Counted from the first letter of the stretch, positions 44,390 through 55,967 are shown. The stretch is DNA of 64,000 nt from Russula earlei (GCA_025769875.1 JAGFNK010000086.1:81158-145157), one strand, 5' to 3'. Notes: generated by a model from the sequence alone, not told the origin. Numbers and translations: made by a program.

Positions 44390-45561
44390 GGATGACTGAG
44401 GAGGAAGCCAAGTTCTTAAACTTCCTCTTGGAGCACAAGGACCAAATGATGTCCAACACTATGTTCAAGGATCAAGTCTTCAATGAGGCAGCCAGTCAAA
44501 TTAGGTCCCTTTGTAAGAAGGGTGGCTTCAAAACTCTGAGCTCATGCAAGATGAAGTGGCAAAGGGTACATGTTGACTCTTTTCACTACACCTCAACACT
44601 GACACTGTTCAACTAGATGAAGACTGACTGGGACACCATTTCAGTGATCCAAAATAAGTCTGGTGTGGCTTGGGATGATGTGACAGGAATGGACATATCA
44701 GCAGAAAATCAAAATCAGGCAGTGTATGATGAGCTGGTTGCAGTGTGTCTGTAACTCCTGATTTGTTGACAATATCTTACTTTAGTAGGACAAACCAGTG
44801 GTCAAGAAGTTCCACCACAAGGGCTAGCCACATTGCGAGGCCATGGAATCTCTTGTAGGAACAAAAACCAAAGGCAAACATGCGTACCAGGCTTCGCAGC
44901 CAACACCTTGTGCTGAGCATGCTCCATCCCAGCCACCACTCCTGCTCACCTGACCCCCAATTTGTCTCAAGTCGATGGCAGCAGGAGGGCATCGACTTCA
45001 CCATCAAATACCTCATTCAACTTTGTAACCAACAAGTGTAAATCACCTCACATTGACAATATCCTGATGTCCGAAACATCTTCAGCTAAAAAACAGAGGG
45101 GTGACACCATGGTGTCTGCTGTCATGGGTGTTACAGCAGTCATGAACAGAGTTGTTGATGTCTTTGACTCAACTGTCCATTCTCTTGGTCTCTCTCTGCC
45201 CATGCCTGAATTCGCACCTGCACCCACACTCGCACTCGCACTCACACTCGCACTCGCACTCGCACTCGCACCCACACCCGCACCCGCACCCGCACTCACA
45301 GGTGATACCGTACCTGGATTTTTGGCACTTCCCGAGTATGCACATCAGACACTGGCAGTCCAACACCTTGCCAGTGATATCAAGGATATCACAAATGGTT
45401 GTTGGTTGCCAACTGATGATATTGTCCCAGCATTATCCCTGTTTGCCAATTGCAGCATTGGAGAGGTGGATGGCTACCTTGTGCTCATATCTGTGGAGTC
45501 ATCACATGAGTTTGCATGTGGATACATATGTAATCTGGTGGAGAAAGTGAAGCAAGCATAA
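44390..45561 (+). pseudogene. Harbinger Myb/SANT-like DNA-binding protein
   Basis: The N-terminal block EEEAKFLNFLLEHKDQM, FKDQVFNEAASQIRS and FKTLSSCKMKWQR resembles Myb/SANT-like domains that accompany Harbinger transposases; VIQNKSGVAWDDVTG continues it after a shift. A later open frame (44962-45561) has a (Leu-Ala)/(Pro-Ala) run from a CACTCG-type hexamer repeat (45228-45300). Several stops and shifts, including TGA near 44756, make it non-functional unless introns remove them. The partner protein is known to help bind transposon ends. Confidence 0.7.
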
Positions 45562-45704
45562 GCAATGATTTGTGTTGTTGTGTCATGTATGTGTATCCAA
45601 ATAAATATTTCACATATTGTGAAATTACATGTGATGTGCCAAAAAACATTTCTGTCAAAAAGTTGCACACTTTGTCCCCATTGTTGTCCCCTCCCTCACT
45701 CAAG

Positions 45705-47059
45705 ATGCCTGATAACCCTCATCAGCAATGGGTACAATGGCGACACCAATGGCACCAACAGCTCTATGTCATGTTAAATATGTCAACTGTTCTCCTACTT
45801 TGCTGCCAAGCATTACTTGAGCTCCTTGAGCCCCTCTATTGTCCTCCTATCCCATATCACACATCTTCTTACACTGGGGCTAAGTGGGTTGAGGACCTAC
45901 TCACTGGCCATCCAGAGTGCATTCAGACTGAGCTTGGGGTGCATAAAAAAGTATTTATCATCCTCCAGCGGATCCTCCAACAACTTGGTATCTCATCATC
46001 ATGACACGTCCAAGTCAAAGAACAAATTGCTATCTTCCTTTATACAGCTGTCACAGGGCTGCCATCAACACATGTCGGAGAGCATTTTCAGCGGTCACCC
46101 CGCACCATTTCAAAGTAAGTATCTCTCAGGTTTCTTTCAGATGTTGTCTGATGGATAGCTAGGTATTTAAAAAAAATTCTAGGTGTTCTCTTGAGCCCTC
46201 CCTTCTACACCACATTTGTGTGCCTTCCCGATGCCAATTCACCCCCTCACCCCTTTATCCAAAGCAACCCCAAATTCTTTTTCATTTCTCAAGGACATGC
46301 TGGGTGCTATCGACGGTACACTGTTTTGCCACTGCTGCAGAGCATGATGCGGCAAGGAACCACAAAGGAGGTCTCATGCAGAACTGCCTCGTGGGATGCT
46401 CATTCAACCTCCGCTTCACCTACCTGCTGACTGGTTGGGAGGGTTCCACTGCTGACACAACACTTTTTCATGCAGCATGTCATTCTGATCTTTGTGTCCC
46501 AAGGGGGAAGTATTATCTTGGTGATATGGGTTTTGCCTTGTCAGATGTACTTCTCACCCCTTATTGAGGCATGCAGTACCATCTAGCTGAATGGGGCCGT
46601 GCTCGCACAAGGTGAGTCTTTGTTGTCTTACTTTCAAGTTGTCTTACTGACATTTGTCCTAGGCCATGCACACCCAAGGAGCTGTTCAATTTGCATTGTG
46701 CCCAAGCTTGCAATGTCATTGAATGCATTTTCAGAATTCTCAAGCGGTGTTTCAAGATTCTCTCACAACCCCACGAGTATGACATGGGAGTTCAAGCACA
46801 TGTCCCATGTGCGCTCGCAGCACTTCACAATCTTATTCACACATATGACTCTAGGGAGATTGGCACCTTTGATGATCAAGTGGCTGACCTCCAGATGGAC
46901 GCACAAGAAGAGGAAGCACTGGCTGGTGAACTTGGAACAGGCCCTGTGATGCAGCTTGAGAGGGAGTGGGAAAATATCAGGTGAGATAAAATTGCTGATG
47001 ACATGTGGGAGCAGTATCAGAGAATTCAGAGGGACCACGCAGAACGTGTTATTGAATAG
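45705..47059 (+). pseudogene. Harbinger DDE transposase (DDE_Tnp_4 type)
   Basis: Catalytic landmarks in order: GAIDGT (first Asp, about 46307), GWEGSTADTTLF (second Asp, about 46445), KYYLGDMGF, the HLAEWGRART segment and NVIECIFRILKRCFK (Glu). An N-terminal helical part begins MPDNPHQQW and includes VKEQIAIFLYTAVTGLPS. Stops at the codon before HVQVK, after LLTPY and after WENI are each TGA where Arg is expected (or TGA/TTGA context), and there is a shift after GAIDGT. At least one intron is likely (about 46110-46290, 46610-46660). It would cut and paste the element, but this copy is dead. Confidence 0.88.
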
Positions 47060-47380
47060 TGTTTTTTTCAAAAAAAGATTTTCCATTTCCTCTTTAAAAA
47101 TCTCTTGCTCCGCATGCATGGATCTGGGCCCTACAGTATGCCTTGGCAACATTCAGCAGACACAAGTGGACTGAGTCAGTTCCCAGTCACAGCTGCAATC
47201 ACAATATGCAAATATGCAAATCACAAGCGAATGAAAACTCATATTTAAAAAAAAAACCTATTAGTTTATCATATATGCGATGTCACTCATATCACTGGTC
47301 ACACCAGTCACTCCTGAAAATCCCAAAATTCAAGTTCAAGTTCAAAGTTCAAGAATTCTTGGTTGGTATCATGGGCCTAA

Positions 47381-48991
47381 ACTCTGTGGCAACAAGGTAA
47401 TGAGCATAATCTGTATTAGTGCCCTCTGCTGTACCCTCTCCTGTGGCTATTTGCCACATAATATACAATAGTTTTGTCACACATTCAGATTGGCATGTTA
47501 ATTGTACAGGTTGTGTAGGTTTCTGTGCCCTCCTTGTAGGCACCAGCATGGCCACAGGAGTGTGTACTGGCACAAGATCTTGTTCCACTTCTTCTTCATT
47601 GTCAGTTTGAAGTGCCAACATGATCAGTGTGAGAGGTGATGGCGGTAACGGAGTTGACATTGGTGAAATGGGGGCAGGGGATGATGGTGCTGTAAGTGTC
47701 GGTGAGTGTGGTCTGAGTGATGCCTTCATGACGTGCGGTATGCTTAGTGTAGTGGTGAGTATCAGAATTGTAGGCCCCACTTTGACTGTGGGGAATCTCA
47801 CGTTGCACTTGATGGAGATCTTCTTTTGTGCTGGCCAATATATGTGATGGGTATGCATACTGTCAGTATCATAACCAACCCATTGTGCTTGTATAGCATG
47901 GGCATCCAATTTGGGCTGGTTCTTGAGGTGAACCCAAACAACTTGTCCCCACTCCAGAACATCTTTCAAGTCAGGTTTCTTACCATATAGTCTCTCATAT
48001 GGGGTTATGCTGCCAATGGTGTGCATGGACATGCGATTCTTCAGCCAAACAGCATGTCTGATTGCCTCACCCCACATGTTCTTGGGCAACTGGGCTTGAT
48101 GCAGCATGGCACATATGTGCTCGACTAGGCGGCAGTTGAGCGACTCCACTACACCATTATGTTGAGGCATGTTAGCAGTTGTGAGACACCACTCCATACC
48201 CTGGCTTCTCAAGAAGTCAGTGAATTCATTGCTGAGAAACTCACCACCATGGTCAGATCTGAGGCATTTGATGCAAACACCTCACTGCATTTGTGCCCAT
48301 GCTGCAAATGCCTTGTATGCCTCAAACATTGTACTCTTGTTGCACAAAGCTTCTATGTTAGTCCACCGAGTATGGTTGTCAGTAAAGGTCACATAATATT
48401 TTTGGCCACCAAGGCTTTGGACCAGTGAAGCTCCCCACAGATCAGTATGCACCTTGTCTCCAAATGCCTGGGCCAGAGGCACTTGCTGCTCCTTGTGGAT
48501 AACCTTGCATGTGGATTTTGCATGCTCACATGAGTCACAAACAAATGGAATGGTTGGGTTGTCCACCAAGTGAACACCCATAATGGCATTGACACAGATG
48601 AGAGTGTGGATGGTTGTCAGGGAAATGTGACCAAGTCTCCTGTGGAGCATGAGAAGGCTCTCAGAAATTTCTGATGTGGTTGCAGCCATACTGTGCTCAA
48701 CTTTGAATAAGCCATTTGCACCCAATGGTATCCTCCCCACAATATATCCATCGCTCCCCTATTTGATGTTGCAAAAGCCATTTGAAAATTTCACTGAGTA
48801 GCCAGCCTTCAAGATTTGGCTGATGGATATGACAGTCACCCTGATATCTGGCACATGTAGGGTGTTTTACAACAGCACTCTTGTTGTTTTCACACCATTC
48901 AGAACATCGATTTGCAAGTCTCCTTTGCCAATGGTGTAGAAGGTTTGCTTATTGGCAGCAATGATAGGGTGTGGGGCAATCTGATGGTAAG
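47381..48991 (-). pseudogene. Copia protease remnant, GAG-pre-integrase and integrase
   Basis: From the right: protease block ELYNSGATSHMS, in which the catalytic Asp of DSGA is Asn (codon 49040-49038); a GAG-pre-integrase domain (LLMLHRRLGHIS, FVCDSCEHAK, an HHCC module); then the integrase core KVHTDLWG, FTDNHTRW, RSDHGGEFLS, MPQHNGVVESLN, with AIRHAVWLKNRM and a Pro/Ser-rich C-terminal part ahead of the Harbinger insertion. One stop at 48281 breaks the core. Confidence 0.9.
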
Positions 48992-49971
48992 TCACAAATT
49001 TGTCCTGGAAAGGTGACATATGACTGGTAGCTCCGGAGTTGTATAGCTCTGTTGTCTGGCTGGCAACAACAGCTTTGGGGGCAACATCTGTGGTGTTATT
49101 TCATCTGCAGCGGTGATAACAGCCCATGCTTCAGTTTTGACTGGTTCAGCTGAAGCGGCCATGTCCTTTGGCCCAGTGTCAGATTTCTTCCACCCACCAT
49201 CACACTGTCTCAGTCCTTGACCTTCCTTGTTGCCTCCTTTTGCCCAACAATTGGATTTCATATGCCCCTTTTTATAGCAATTGAAACACTCAATATCGCA
49301 TTTCTTTCCTTTCTTCTTTTGGGCATCAGCAGTAAAGGCCTCCTCTTGGGCCTTGGGGTTGGTATCTAAGGTGCGTTGATCAATCTCATCAGTAATCAGT
49401 TTGATGATTGTGTCAGCAGTGACTGCATGTCCACCAATGTAGGCAGCAGTTGAGATGGTGTTGCATGAAGATTGGTAAGAGGATGGGAGCAATCCCATTA
49501 AGATTGCAGCATACTCAGCATTGGATATGCTTTTGCCCATGGATCTGAGTTGCTCTTGGAGATTGGCCACCTTCTCTAGGTGCATCCAAACATTGTCTTC
49601 TTCTCTGCATTGCATTGATTGTAGCTGCTGCATCAAGTCAACTATAATGGTCTGGGTATGTGTTTCATATAACACCTTGAGTGTGTCCCACACTTCTTTA
49701 GCATTCATTTTGGTTCTGACTTGTGTGAAGACACTATAGGGATTGATGCCCCTATTAGCTGTTTCACTGTGGCATTGTCCATGTCCCATTGGGCTTGTGG
49801 TGTCAAGTGGCCCACATTGCCAATAGCAGTGTATGCTGCCAAGATGCTGACTTTGGTAAGATGTTCTGTCAGCCCTCAAGACTGGAAAGTCCACATCATG
49901 CGGTCACAGTAAGTGACCCAACAACTGCCATCACTGGCTAATTTATCAATAGGGACTTTGAGGTCGTCCAT
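48992..49971 (-). pseudogene. Copia gag (UBN2 type) with zinc knuckle
   Basis: Starts MDDLKVPIDKLASDGSCWV at 49971, shifts frame near 49880, then NAKEVWDTLKVLYETHT, LMQQLQSMQ, EYAAILMGLLPSSYQ (the UBN2 retro-gag pattern) and a CCHC knuckle CFNCYKKGHMKSNC (about 49250-49290). It would form the particle shell. Confidence 0.9.
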
Positions 49972-50038
49972 GATATTTGTCAAAGTGAATGAATGGAAAT
50001 TTTAGTTTGGTTAATAGCAACAAGCAGGGCCCATAACC

Positions 50039-50215
50039 TGGTGAGAGAAGTCCAGGTACAGGTAATAGAATGGTGGAAAACTTCAATTTTGCAGGCCCAC
50101 ATGAGGGCCATAGTTAAAATCACAAGTACACTATGGGCTTGGTAATCATACACCAAAGTACATACTGTAAGTAGTTTTTATGATTTAATGTATGATGTCA
50201 TATGAGATCATAACA
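50039..50215 (-). repeat. Putative Copia LTR
   Basis: On the minus strand TGTTATGATC..CTCTCACCA (177 bases), followed directly by GGTTATGGGCCCTG, a plausible tRNA primer-binding site, about 50 bases before the gag ATG. The second LTR is not in the window, so the limits are inferred. Confidence 0.5.
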
Positions 50216-50484
50216 AAATGGAACGTACATATTCATTGCAGATACAAAACATATGTGAGCATGTGAAACATATAATAAAAACATACATTTACATCAGTCA
50301 CAACTTGAGCTCCACAAAGTCCAAAGAAAAATCATTCACCCAGTTGATTTTCAAAAAGGTAGGATATGATGATACCTATTCCAAGTTTGCCCTGGTGAAA
50401 ATGGTGAAGGTGGCCACCAGGATCACAACAATCCTCCTCAAACAATGCATCAAACTGGTGGTTGAACATTTCATGTGGCAGACT

Positions 50485-51112
50485 ACTATCACCTATGGGG
50501 AACTTGCCATTCCACTACCATCTTGCCGATTTCATTTTCCCCTGTATCTGCTCAAACAACCCCATTTAAAACTTTGTAGTTATACTATTGAGTGCCATTA
50601 ATGTCATTCTAGCAAAGAAAAATGGAGGTCCATTGAGTGGTTTTCAAGTAGTATTTTGGCTGAGGGTCATGCCTGCATCACGCCTTCTGTCATGGCAGAG
50701 TGCGGAGTTTGATTCCAGCTGGGTGATCACTGTACGCTGACTTGGAGGAGTCTGGTCACCACTGCTGTTTTATCCTCTTAATGCCAATGCCATGTTACAG
50801 GTGGTCTAATTGGCCAGCACAAGACCATATGTATGAGCAGGGGCTACAGGCAGCTATAACAATGATATATATTGATCTTTTACTTTTACTCGTGCAGCAC
50901 TGGCCCATGATGTGAGCACCGCATTCCGTACATAGCAAGTCCTGGATTTCACTCAATAATGCTACTCCATTACAACTGTTTTCCCTAGTCCCCAATAAAT
51001 ACATTCATCCCGGGTGGACTTTAATTTGGCATGTGTTACATGTCCGTTACTTTCGTGACATTTGTGACCGGCGAGATGGTAGTGGAATGGCAAGTTCCCC
51101 ATAGGTGATAGT
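50485..51112. repeat. Inverted 44-base pair around about 540 bases
   Basis: 50485-50528 and 51069-51112 are reverse complements over 44 bases with about two mismatches. They could be the inner ends of an unrecognised transposon. Confidence 0.75.
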
Positions 51113-51449
51113 ATCACCTTCATTTGTATTCATAACAGACCATATGTTATTGTCTTTGGATCCTCTGGGTACAGCATCCAACAAAGTGCTAGAGAGAGCA
51201 CTGATATCCTTGATAAGCTGCTTGACTGTTCTGGGAGTGGACATTGTGGATGCAGAAGGGGAGGAGCACAAGTTGATGACACAAAAATGAGCATTGGGCA
51301 CATTGAAATATAGACCACCCAAGGCTTACCTTGTAAATGCATTTGAGCAAAAAGGAAGGTTGAGAGGGAGGTGCAGATATGACAATGAAAAATGATGCAG
51401 ATGTGATGATGAAAAATGACAGGGAATGAGAATGTGTCCATTGTTGATA

Positions 51450-51640
51450 AATTGAAGTTTGATGATTACCCCAAATGATCCAAGCTGGGGCTTGAACAGC
51501 CAGCTCTGGCTTTTCAAATCATAGTCTGGGCCAAAGCCCTTATGAAGCCATCACTTTGGCCCAGCTCAGCCTGGCCTATTTTGGCTGAGCTTGGCCTGGC
51601 TCATGGCATGAGGCTGGGCCATGCACAGCACTATGGGGGA
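51450..51640. repeat. GGCC-rich dispersed repeat, copy 2 (inverted)
   Basis: Reverse complement of 38980-39175, including the GATGATTACCCCAAATG edge and GGCCCAGCTCAGCCTGGCC core. Confidence 0.7.
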
Positions 51641-52167
51641 CTGCTGCAGTATATCAGCTTACAAGACCCTAAGTCGTTATTAGGCTCCCACACTTTAACT
51701 GCACCTAGATACAGTATAAGGTTCCACTATCAAAGTTTCAATGCAATCTGTTGAGAAACTGTTGAGATATAGCAGTTTTAATTTCACACTTGAAATGACA
51801 TCCAAAAATGGTAAGTGGAAGGTCACGTGAAGATGACTATTATTCCAATTAGAAAAATGCCGTGTCTCATCAAACGACAGGTTTGACATAGAGGCCGAAA
51901 AGTGCCGTGCTATGTGGTATGACGCCGCAGTTTGTGCGGGCGCATCGTTAAATCTGAACTTCTTAGAGTCTGATGGTTTCAAACGAATTCGATTCTTACA
52001 CATGCCCTTCTCTTCTATCCCCATTCGCTTCAAGTTACGTGCTCAACTCGCCACCCTGACTTCTGGTTGCTGAGTAATCTATTTCACAAAAAGTCAGTCA
52101 CCGTTATCTCGGCATCCTGTTATCCTGTTACCCGCCAGATACGAACGTGGGTCAGGATTCACTTACC

Positions 52168-52258
52168 ATAAATTGTCGGCAAGTTGAGAGGCCATTACAA
52201 TGAGATTATATTAGATATACTCTCATTATGATGGCCTGCTAATTTTCTGACAATTTAT
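52168..52258. repeat. Palindromic miniature element in the laccase 3 promoter
   Basis: ATAAATTGTCGG.. and ..CTGACAATTTAT arms around GATTATATTAGATATA; counterpart of 30802-30885. It ends about 164 bases before the ATG. Confidence 0.83.
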
Positions 52259-52356
52259 AGACATGAATGCAGAAAATTCGTCTGTCGGAATCACATCTTG
52301 CGGGACCAGTTGGTAGCATGAGGGAAACTGTCACCCCAAGGTCATCAGGTCTATTG

Positions 52357-52364
52357 TATAAGTA
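52357..52364 (+). promoter_or_regulatory. TATA box of laccase 3
   Basis: TATAAGTA, 65 bases before the ATG at 52422. Confidence 0.55.
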
Positions 52365-52421
52365 CCCTCGTCTATCGTGGAGGTTTCCCCCAGCTAATTG
52401 CTCTCCTTGCTTCGATTCTTG

Positions 52422-54881
52422 ATGTTGCAGCTGCGCCCCATTCTTTTGCTTCTTGTTGCTCTTTCTGGGGGAGTCTTCTCTTCCATCGGCCCGCGAGCCT
52501 CCCTTCCCATAGTCAACAAAGAAATAGCTCCCGATGGATATCGTCGCATGTGAGCCTCTCTGGCTGCTGTTTGAACGGTATTAAATCTAGTTCACCCGAT
52601 GTTCTAGTTCCACTCTCGCCGGGGGTACTTTTCCTGCCCCAATAATTCGCGTAAATAAGGTTGGGATCCGTGGAGCAGTCCTAATGTTCCCTCTCTGATA
52701 TGACAATCCAATCCCTCAGGGCGATCAGCTCGAGCTCAATGTCATCAATCAACTCACCAACACTTCCCTGGACTTGGTGACGTCTATTGTAATATTTTTT
52801 TTTCGGAGACGCACCTTTGAATTGTGATGCATTTACCCTGTAGCATTGGCATGGCCTCTTCCAAAAACACACCAACTATGCTGATGGTGCAGCCTTCGTC
52901 ACTCAATGTCCCATTGTACCAAAGGACACATTCCAGTATCGATTCGCAGTACCTGGTCAAGCGGTATTGTCCTCTTGCATTGTGAAGTATCGACAAGCTC
53001 ACTTCATTGCCGTCACAGGGCACATTCTGGTACCACAGTCATTTCAAGAACCAATATTGTGATGGATTGCGTGGAGCTTTGATCATTTCTGATCCACAGG
53101 ACCCTCACAGGTACCTGTATGACGTTGACAATGGTAAAATAGTCATCTGGACGGCTTGTTCACTCGACTGAGCTTCTTTTCTAGACGGTACCGTTATCAC
53201 TCTCGCAGACTGGTATCATTATCTTTCTACTAAGGCTCCAGTTCCCCCGTAGGTTTATTGGCTTCTTAGAAAAAGTGATAATCATGGCTTTCCCAGTGCC
53301 TTCACCTCAAGTCTGATCAACGGCAAGGGTCGATATCCTGGGGGGCCTTCCGACGTACCTCTTGCCATTGTGAATGTTCAAAAAGGAAAACGGTCAGTAC
53401 TGCTTCTAGCCCTTTGAACTAAGGCCACGCATATCCATATCTTGTCATTACAGTTACCGATTCCGCCTTGTCTCCATCTCCTGCGACCCAAGCTTCACAT
53501 TCTCCATTGACGGCCATCAAATGACTGTGATTGAGGTTGAGGGTACTAACGTTAAGCCACTGCTCATTGACTCGCTCGAGATCTTTGCTGGTTGGTGTTG
53601 ATCAAATGGCTTCTTGTAACGCACTAATGCATATCGAAACAGGTCAACGTTACTCAGTTGTTGTAAGGCAACCTTTGTTCGCTTGTTGTGTAGTATCGTG
53701 TGCCTTACTTTGTTGGTAGGTAACGGCGAACCAGCCTGTTTCCAACTATTGTGTGTATGCTCTGTCGATGGTGTTTAGCCTGTATTAACGTGAATAGGGG
53801 TTCGCTCTATCGGGCAGAGTTACCGTGTAACTACGAATTTCAGTGACTTTAACAGCTTGGCCGTTCTCCATTATGCAGGTGCTCCCCATGAAAACCCAAC
53901 GGTGGATCCTACGGTGAACATTCCTGTGTCCCAGATGCCTCTCGTTGAGACAAACCTCCACGTGAGTTTCCAGTAGTTGGATTTCCAGTAGTAACGCGTT
54001 CTCATGACCTTGATTTCACCTAGCCACTCATTCCTTCTCCAGTGGTACGAAGCATTACATGGGTTTATTACACATTACCTCTGACGCTCAACGATTCAGC
54101 CTGGAAATCCCGTTCCCGGCGGTGCTGACATCAATATCAACTTCAACTTTTCGGTTGTAAGGACTGTTGCCTAATTCCCCTGGAAGTCCATCCTCAGATA
54201 TAAGCAGGATTACTCAATCAATGCTTTTCGTGTCAATGGTGTTCCCTTCCTACCTCCCAGTATTCCAGTTTTACTTCAGATCGTGAGTGGGACGCATAAG
54301 GCGTCGGATCTGCTTCCCAAAGGCAGCATTTACGGTCTCGAACTGAACAAGAGTGTTGAGCTGACTGTTCCTGGTGGTGTCATTGGTGGACCAGTGTGTA
54401 ATCCCAAAATACAGTGCCATCATTTTGACCGATTTTTTTTTCCACCCGACAGCACCCTGTTTATCTGCACGGGCACAACTTCCATGTCATCCGCAGCGCT
54501 GGCAACTCGACGTACAACTTCGATAATCCTGTTATACGGGATGTCGTGAGTATGGGTGACACCGGGGATAACGTCACAATCCGCTTCATGACGAACAATC
54601 CTGGCCCGTGGTTCTTCCATTGCCACATCAGTTGGCATTTGGATGCGTCAGTCAATCATCTCTTCGTTTATCTCCGCTGATATTGATATGAGCGCTGCCC
54701 TAGTGGTTTCGCTGTTGTCTTTGCTGAGGATGTCCCTGATGTGCCGTCGCAGGACATCACTACTCGTAAGTTGTCATTATCGTTTGTTTATATGGCTCAC
54801 GGAGACATGACCAATCTAGCGGGTTGGGAGAAACTTTGTCCCCGTTATGAAAAGTTCAACAAAACGCAAATCAGTGGATGA
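52422..54881 (+). CDS. Laccase 3, paralogue with altered type-2 copper ligand
   Basis: Same exon plan as laccase 2, with open spliced frame from [17 protein letters not shown] to KFNKTQISG and TGA at 54879. [20 protein letters not shown] and [12 protein letters not shown] are present. In the third motif the sequence is HPVYLHGH: codon 54462-54464 is TAT (Tyr) where laccases 1 and 2 have CAC/CAT (His). That His is a ligand of the type-2 copper in the trinuclear site. The Asp after HCHI is Ser and an Asp in MTDNPG is Asn. The enzyme is therefore probably unable to reduce oxygen normally, although the protein should still be made and secreted. Homologous splice sites are kept, so it is not an obvious pseudogene. 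Confidence 0.9.
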
Positions 54882-55450
54882 AAGCCGCTCGTTTTGGACG
54901 CGCGGACACTTCCATCAAGTTTTTTGCAAACGAATTGCCCATCGTTTATCCTGTTCCTTTGATACTCAATCCGCTCGTATACCCTGACCTCCTTTTATTT
55001 TCAAATATTCTCATCGCATCGGACCCGAGCGGTGCTTCTGTTGCGCGTCGACCTCCATTGTGTAATTTTTTTTTTCTTTGGTTTGAGCCTATTCATGCGG
55101 CCCATCGTCAGGGGTTACCGACTTCGAGACACTTGATCTATGTTTAGACTATGTATCGACTTCTGAGTGTCGAGAGCATAGCAGAGCTGTATCGCTCCTC
55201 ACGTTTATCCTTCTTTTTGGGGCGCATCGCACACATGCCTGGAACGCAAATCCTCCATGTAACATGTTAATTCTTTTCTCCCAATATTGCAGTGTAGACC
55301 ACCCTCGTGCAATCCTGAGAACTCAGAAGCTTCTCTGACTGATGAATACAGGTATGACTGCGCAGCAGATGTATCTGTTGGTGATGGCAAGTATTGTCAC
55401 TTCCATGACTAACACTTCTTTACGGTAAGTCCTTGTGAGTGGTGCCATTA

Positions 55451-55967
55451 GACATTAGAACCCAAAGTAGCGCTAGCGGGAGTTACGATGGACTAGATAA
55501 GAGGTCTCAGTAGCATCACCAGTTCACGTCATCGGCATTCTCCGCGCGAACTTGGGTCGTTTCCATATCACACTTCCAAACAGAAAAACATCCATCACAT
55601 CAAGAAGTTTCGGAGGCTTTCATTCGACCTAAGGTACACTAGGGCTCTGTACCGTATACGGCTTACGACTGTATATTGACGGGACACTTACGGTACGGAA
55701 TTTACCGTAACCCGTAACCGTAAAGCAAAAAAAACCCTTTGACGGTTACGGGGGTTATACGGCCAGAAACGGGTCAATACGGGTGTACAGTACAGTGTTA
55801 TTCGGTCTATAAAGTCTCCTGTCAATTTCCATGCGCCCGAGCCTTAGGCATTGCTTCACCATCATCAATGTACGAATGATCCCTGGTTGAAGGATTGCAC
55901 GCCGGTATGAAAGGGTATCACAGCCACCTGAGAAGATTCGCTCAACTGAAACAGCAGAGCCTAGCAA
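55451..55967 (-). pseudogene. hAT remnant: dimerisation domain and subterminal repeats
   Basis: 55967-55755 (minus) encodes GSAVSVERIFSGGCDTLS, then ILQPGIIRTLMMVKQCLRL, the C-terminal dimerisation domain of hAT transposases. Just outside the stop, 55640-55760 is filled with ACCGTA/TACGG words and includes CTAGGGCTCTGTACCG near 55627, like the terminal and subterminal repeats of basidiomycete hAT elements. The upstream catalytic part is not recognised in the next kilobase. Confidence 0.75.

Larger units (their letters stand above)
44015..47377 (+). mobile_element. PIF/Harbinger DNA transposon with two genes
   Basis: 3363 bases with inverted ends GGCCCATAATACCAACC.. and ..GGTTGGTATCATGGGCC, flanked by perfect TAA at 44012-44014 and 47378-47380, the 3-base duplication typical of Harbinger. 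The inverted homology continues for more than 100 bases (to the CCTATTAGTTTATCATATAT box). It encodes a Myb/SANT-like protein and a DDE transposase, the two-gene layout of this superfamily. It sits inside the Copia element; without it the Copia frame reads through (VATEFTDSNVIAP). Confidence 0.93.
43700..50215 (-). mobile_element. Ty1/Copia element, decayed and doubly interrupted
   Basis: Read on the minus strand: LTR 50215-50039, gag 49971-48992, protease, integrase to 47381, then after the Harbinger insertion (44015-47377) the start of reverse transcriptase to 43700, where copy B of the TIR element cuts it off. The rest of RT, RNase H and the 3' LTR are not in place. The integrase-before-RT order defines Copia. 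Confidence 0.88.
50216..51840. other. Repeat-derived DNA between Copia and laccase 3
   Basis: Holds a 44-base inverted pair (50485-50528 and 51069-51112), a tRNA-like patch near 50657-50716, and a second copy of the GGCC-rich repeat (51450-51640). Open frames 50218-50601 (+) and 51047-51322 (-) read across the inverted pair and share TITYGELAIPLPS; neither has a recognised domain. Confidence 0.45.
51841..55450 (+). repeat. Laccase tandem duplication, unit 2
   Basis: Begins at TATTCCAATTAG as unit 1 does at 30391 and follows it to CCATTA at 55450. Transposon sequence lies immediately before it. Confidence 0.93.

Noticed and set aside
45228..45300. Hexamer array, considered as a CRISPR-like or regulatory repeat
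   Set aside because: Units are six bases without spacers; a microsatellite inside the Harbinger ORF1.
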